Shown: in pieces, positions 60,485 through 64,000 of the stretch
Layout of the letters: every line of letters begins with the position of its first letter
How positions within the stretch are numbered: the first letter of the stretch is position 1
DNA from: Pseudobdellovibrionaceae bacterium
Lineage (GTDB): Bacteria; Bdellovibrionota; Bdellovibrionia; Bdellovibrionales; UBA1609
Reading direction: 5' to 3'
Length of the DNA: 64,000 nt
Assembly: GCA_023954155.1 (NCBI GenBank)
Contig: JAMLIO010000002.1
Location: 194,221 to 258,220, forward strand
Made by a program: the position numbers and the translations under genes
The notes under the pieces: generated by a model
What the model saw: only the letters and a program-made list of their open reading frames with translations
The model's database searches: none
Told to the model about the DNA's origin: nothing

Positions 60485-62080
60485 TTAGAGTGTGAGGTTT
60501 TCTAGGCTGGGGCCTGTGATGGTGAGGACTGAGGATAGGGGTTTGTGGGGTGAGCCGTGCGGCCAGTGGCTGGTGTAGGGTTGGCCTTTGCGGCTCATTT
60601 CTCCTGGGTGCTGGACGCTTAAGAATAGGGTTTTATAGTCGGGGGAGAAACAGGGGCCAGTGAATTCGGCGTCGTTGGGTGCTGAAGCTATCTGAATTGT
60701 CTTTCCTGCTTGAGGACCTAATCTTGGAATGACATATAAGCCGTTGTTTCCAAAAGCTTCGTATGGGGCTTTGCCCATAGCAGAGCCCGAAATGTCACAT
60801 GTGAGCCATAGGTTTCCGTTTTGATCAAAGGCCATATTGTCGGGAGAGGAGAAACCTGATTCTTCGCCGCCAGCTCTAAAAACTTCAGATTTAAAAGTCA
60901 AAGAGGTGTGGTCGTTGTGGGCTTCAGAAATTTTTAAAATTGAACCGTGGTAGTCACCTTTGGGTTTATTGTTGGTCAGTGCGATAAAAATATCTTTGCT
61001 GATGGGATCTTGCTCGATGTCTTCGGGGCGAGCTAGTGGAGTGCCCCCTAACAGAAATGCAGCTCGACGACATTGTACAAGAACATCGGTTTGATCTTTG
61101 AAGTTTTTTTTCAGGAGGGGCTGCTTATCAATGTCTAAACTGATCCACTTTTGTTGTTCCAGATTTGCGACAAATAGTTCTCCTGTATCCAGGCTATCAG
61201 GTCGGTCAGGAATAAATTTGTAAAGGCAGTGATCGTCTCGGTCGTCACCAGAGTACACTACCAGTTTGTTGTTTTTAGTCTGAACCACTTTTGCACACTC
61301 GTGGGCGTAGCGGCCAAGACCTAAAAGTTTTTTGCTATTTCCCGTTTCAGGATCAAATTCGACCACCCAACCATAATGGCGTGGATCAAGGGCAGAGATT
61401 TTGCTCCAGTTGTAAGGGTATTTGTCGGGGACGATTTTGCCTTGTCCATCTTTTGTTGGGAACCATTCGCCGTAATAACTTTCGTAGTTCTCTTCGCAAG
61501 TTAAAATGGTGTTCCAAGGAGTCAGTCCTCCCGAGCAATTTCCAAAGCTTCCTATGCCATAGGTTTCGCCTGCGATGGGGGCTGTGAATGGAATTTGACT
61601 TGATCCGCTTAAGCGTTTGTTGTCAGAGTGAGGACCTACAAACTTCCATTTGCCTTGGGCATTTTTTTGAAGGGTTAATAGACTCCCACCGACAGTTTCG
61701 CGTTCTTTTAAATACTGAGCGCGTGAAGGGATGTCAGAGCGGTTTCTTCCAGAAACTAACACAGAGGAGAAGTACTCGTTGTTGACCCATAAAAAAGCGG
61801 TGTCTGAATTTTTGCGGCTGACAAATTGTGTGAAGTCATTATTGGCTCCAAAAAACAAACCACGCCCTAAAGGCGCACCTTCAGAGATTAGAATTTCAGA
61901 CTCAAAGCCTTCAGCTAAAATGACCTTGTCTTGTCTTTGAGGGGAAAGGGGGCGCAAAGCTTTAAAGCTCTTGTGCTTAACGTGTGAAAGTAAACTGGTG
62001 CATGCAGGACCTGTCAGCGAGAGGGCACTGGCTCCACCTAAAAACTGAAGAAAGCTTCGGCGGGAGGTGGGTCTCATCAT
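60485..62080 (-). CDS. phoX: PhoX-family alkaline phosphatase, Tat-exported
   Basis: About 531 residues from ATG 62080, with AAAGGA upstream. A twin-arginine signal (TSRRSFLQFLGGASALSL) leads to a DUF839/PhoX beta-propeller: WVNNEYFSS, NCSGGLTPWNTILTCEENYE, GRYAHECAKV, SGDDRDDHCLYKF, and PDNMAFDQNGNLWLTCD. PhoX enzymes use iron and calcium to release phosphate from organic esters in the periplasm. The neighbouring pst-phoU genes fit a phosphate-scavenging role. Confidence 0.92.
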   Translation of the reverse strand: MMRPTSRRSFLQFLGGASALSLTGPACTSLLSHVKHKSFKALRPLSPQRQDKVILAEGFESEILISEGAPLGRGLFFGANNDFTQFVSRKNSDTAFLWVNNEYFSSVLVSGRNRSDIPSRAQYLKERETVGGSLLTLQKNAQGKWKFVGPHSDNKRLSGSSQIPFTAPIAGETYGIGSFGNCSGGLTPWNTILTCEENYESYYGEWFPTKDGQGKIVPDKYPYNWSKISALDPRHYGWVVEFDPETGNSKKLLGLGRYAHECAKVVQTKNNKLVVYSGDDRDDHCLYKFIPDRPDSLDTGELFVANLEQQKWISLDIDKQPLLKKNFKDQTDVLVQCRRAAFLLGGTPLARPEDIEQDPISKDIFIALTNNKPKGDYHGSILKISEAHNDHTSLTFKSEVFRAGGEESGFSSPDNMAFDQNGNLWLTCDISGSAMGKAPYEAFGNNGLYVIPRLGPQAGKTIQIASAPNDAEFTGPCFSPDYKTLFLSVQHPGEMSRKGQPYTSHWPHGSPHKPLSSVLTITGPSLENLTL

Positions 62081-62089
62081 GTCTTCATT

Positions 62090-62189
62090 CCTTTTCAGAA
62101 TACAAATTCTGTGTAGGCACATCTGATTGGTGAGTGTAATACAACCAAGGCCTCTATAAGTCCTTTTCAGGATACGAATCCTGTATAGG
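62090..62189. promoter_or_regulatory. Two covarying palindromes upstream of phoX
   Basis: The 28-bp units at 62090-62117 and 62162-62189 share the frame CCTTTTCAG-n-AT...CTGT-n-TAGG and differ at four positions. Two of the differences exchange an A-T for a G-C pair symmetrically within the palindrome (CAGAAT/ATTCTG versus CAGGAT/ATCCTG). This covariation indicates that the inverted symmetry is maintained. Centres lie 72 bp apart in the divergent promoter region, and the first touches the phoX ribosome-binding site. Confidence 0.6.
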
Positions 62190-62329
62190 GTTTATACATC
62201 TGTCTAGCAAGTGAAAGTTATGTTTGGATTCAGTTAGAGCGAAAAAAAAGTCTCAAGTTGGTACACAAAGTGGTCGAAAATAAGACATCTGGCCGTAAGT
62301 CGAAACCAATAAAAACAAGGGGAAAACGC

Positions 62330-63112
62330 ATGAAGAGCTTTAAAGCTTTTTTGGTAGGAGTTTTAATTTCATTGATGAGCATTTCGCAGGCCCAGGCCTG
62401 TATTGCTGACTTTTTGGCAAAGGTGGATTTCCATCCCAAGGATGGAAGTGAGCTGGTGATCCATATTGAAGATGGAATATCAGGAAAAAAAAGAGCCATT
62501 TATCGTTATAAGTCTGACTTTGATGGTTCCTTAAAACTGACCGCCATTGCTTTAGCAGGTAAGAACTTGGATGAGAGTCAGTTGCAAGCTTTAAAAGTAG
62601 AACTCAGAGATGGGTTGATCAAATTCATTAACTATTGGGATGATCCACAAAGAAGTAAAAGGACCAGCAAGGCCGTCAAGCAGGCTGTATTTGAAGCCAG
62701 AAAGATGTTGGCTTCATTAAAAGAAAATAAACTTTCAGAAGATGATTTAGAAAGACTGACTGCAAATGTGATTAGCAAAGTGAACGAAGAAAAATCTGAC
62801 AGTTTAAGAACAAATAGTTTTCTTGTTTACAATGAGCATGGAAAACTTGAAAAAGAGGGCGAGATGACAGGGATATCTAAATCTTTAGAAACTCAGTTGC
62901 CCAAAGGATTTTATTCCTCAGCCATGGATCGCACTATTAGCCGAAGTTTTGGCGAAGACACAGCAAGCTGTGGTGGTAAGTCCTATGTTGCTGAAGTACT
63001 CAGCAAGCCTCGTGATAGAAAAGAAGGGTTTCTTCAACAGGTTGAGGCCCCTCCTGCGGCACGCCAATCAGATGCTCAATTAGGAGATATCAGTGCCACA
63101 GCTACCGAATAG
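62330..63112 (+). CDS. Exported protein of unknown function
   Basis: 260 residues from ATG 62330, with AGGGG upstream. A signal peptide ends at AQA-C (residue 23), so it may be a Cys-bearing mature start, though it does not fit a lipobox well. The mature protein is alpha/beta with a long helical middle (KQAVFEARKMLASLKENKLSEDDLERL). A terminator follows. Not recognised. Confidence 0.65.
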   Translation: MKSFKAFLVGVLISLMSISQAQACIADFLAKVDFHPKDGSELVIHIEDGISGKKRAIYRYKSDFDGSLKLTAIALAGKNLDESQLQALKVELRDGLIKFINYWDDPQRSKRTSKAVKQAVFEARKMLASLKENKLSEDDLERLTANVISKVNEEKSDSLRTNSFLVYNEHGKLEKEGEMTGISKSLETQLPKGFYSSAMDRTISRSFGEDTASCGGKSYVAEVLSKPRDRKEGFLQQVEAPPAARQSDAQLGDISATATE

Positions 63113-63505
63113 CTAGCCGTACAAGCTTTATATTTAAGGTCTTAAAAAAAGAGGGGAGTCCCTCTTTTTTTGTTTATCATGGATTTGCGTCGCATCAATC
63201 AAGTTATTGATAGCTGCTACAGTCATGTTTGAGTACCCTAGTCTGGAAATTACAAGCACACAAAATAATAGATGAGATTAAAAAACAAACTTATTTAGGG
63301 CAAAAAAAATGGGCTCCGAAGAGCCCATAAAAGCCAAAAATAGGCTTGTTGTTCAAGAAGGGGGAGGACTTGAAGCAACGCTCTTATTAAAGCAAGGCGC
63401 AGACCAGTCCCAAACCCCTTTATTTTTTATTTCAGAATAAACTTAAGCAAAATTTCGACCCTTGGCCCTACTCTTGTGACCCTTTTGGGTCCTTGCGGGA
63501 TGGGC
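63113..63505. other. Gene-free spacer with two terminators
   Basis: GAGGG/CCCTC with A and T runs at 63144-63171 ends the rightward gene. TGGGCTC-CGAA-GAGCCCA at 63310-63327, followed on the minus strand by a T run, ends the leftward gene at 63506. No gene lies between them. Confidence 0.7.
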
Positions 63506-63775
63506 TTAAAAATCGAACTTTTGTTTCCAATTTAGGGGTGCAAAGCGTAGGCGAAAGATATTGAGGTCATAGTCGGTGTCTAAGAGGTCGCGAAGACGGC
63601 TTAAGACGTACTCTTCGATATGATTTTGAGTGATGAAACTGTGGCTGTCGTTCAGATTAAAAAAGCGGTAGCACACTTCAGCGATGAACTCGTAGGGAGT
63701 TTCGTTTTCGTGATCTAAATCAAACAGGTGATCTTCGATGATGCTATCAATTTGTTGTTTTGAGACAATTTCCAT
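63506..63775 (-). CDS. Small acidic protein, unknown
   Basis: 89 residues, acidic first half (IEDHLFDLDHENETPYEFIAEVCYRFF) and a C-terminal LRFAPLNWKQKFDF. No signal or membrane segment. A terminator lies about 180 bases after its stop. No family recognised. Confidence 0.55.
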   Translation of the reverse strand: MEIVSKQQIDSIIEDHLFDLDHENETPYEFIAEVCYRFFNLNDSHSFITQNHIEEYVLSRLRDLLDTDYDLNIFRLRFAPLNWKQKFDF

Positions 63776-63843
63776 ACCTGCTTATCGGGGAAGAATTTAA
63801 AATTTTGACCTGCCTAAAGAATAGGTTTTAGAATGCTAAGGCT

Positions 63844-64000
63844 ATGAATACGTTAGAAATAGACCAAAGCCTTGAGGAAATTGAAGCCTATTTGGGCGCA
63901 GAGGTGCAAAGCATAGGCTTTACGCGTGGGACTCTCGTCGTGGGTCTCTTTCACGGTCTCACATCGCAGGTGGCCCACCTGATCCTTTGGGCTAAGCCTC
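63844..64000 (+). CDS. N-terminal part of an unidentified protein (runs off the window)
   Basis: ATG 63844 opens a frame continuing to the window end: MNTLEIDQSLEEIEAYLG, then a hydrophobic stretch with GLFHGLTSQVAHLILWAKP. Gene identity cannot be decided from 52 residues. Confidence 0.45.
   Translation, partial: MNTLEIDQSLEEIEAYLGAEVQSIGFTRGTLVVGLFHGLTSQVAHLILWAKP

Noticed and set aside
1-64000. CRISPR array or prophage
   Set aside because: No regularly spaced short repeats, and no capsid, portal, terminase or integrase genes were seen.

Overview
The window reads as a chromosomal segment of a Gram-negative predatory or Bdellovibrio-like bacterium (Bdellovibrionota). This is inferred from many lipoproteins and Sec-exported proteins of unknown family, FQNC-type lipobox signals (13.4-14.0 kb and 45.4 kb), a cbb3-only oxidase cluster, an orphan ParA, PilZ and rhomboid genes, and modest GC with A/T-rich spacers. 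No single marker gene fixes the species, so this assignment is an inference.

Layout. 0-5.8 kb: exported proteins, a YihY/BrkB membrane protein, an S1/P1-type nuclease and a PAP2 phosphatase. 5.8-12.5 kb: a nitric-oxide / low-oxygen module, with an NsrR-like Rrf2 regulator, NnrS and CcoI transcribed leftward, and a CcoS-CcoN fusion, CcoO and a mono-haem CcoP-like subunit transcribed rightward. A palindrome sits on the rightward -10 box. 12.5-14.0 kb: a family-4-like uracil-DNA glycosylase and a frameshifted lipoprotein gene.

14.36-21.6 kb is an accessory island beginning at a tRNA-Met(CAT) gene. It holds two 121-bp direct repeats around a small gene block, gene fragments, a long palindrome, an apparently complete retron-like locus and a DUF4145 protein. 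It ends in a truncated XRE gene cut by an IS relic. The retron locus (18.95-20.55 kb) has an operator-like palindrome, a structured RNA, a 48-aa predicted membrane peptide, an XRE protein and a retron reverse transcriptase with NAxxH and VTG motifs. The three genes overlap one another, and the ribosome-binding site of the peptide lies inside the RNA hairpin.

21.6-36 kb: a P-loop kinase-like protein, a PilZ protein, a large acidic protein split by a -1 frameshift at an A9 tract, ParA plus partner, a FadL-type porin with its signal peptide in another frame, a cupredoxin without copper ligands, a Fis-type regulator, an S41 protease, an RDD protein and a rhomboid protease. Three palindromes (17.5, 27.4 and 30.0 kb) have unrelated 44-49 bp arms but the same 53-57 nt centre. 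A fourth (29.1 kb) has a similar design with a different centre.

36-64 kb is mostly ordinary chromosome: PutA, a matrixin-like protease, a six-repeat cysteine-rich lipoprotein, a leftward housekeeping operon (amidase, rph, rdgB, prs, pth, ychF), a coiled-coil exported protein, an AI-2E family permease, a NupC transporter, the pstSCAB-phoU phosphate operon with a convergent Tat-exported PhoX phosphatase, and several exported unknowns.
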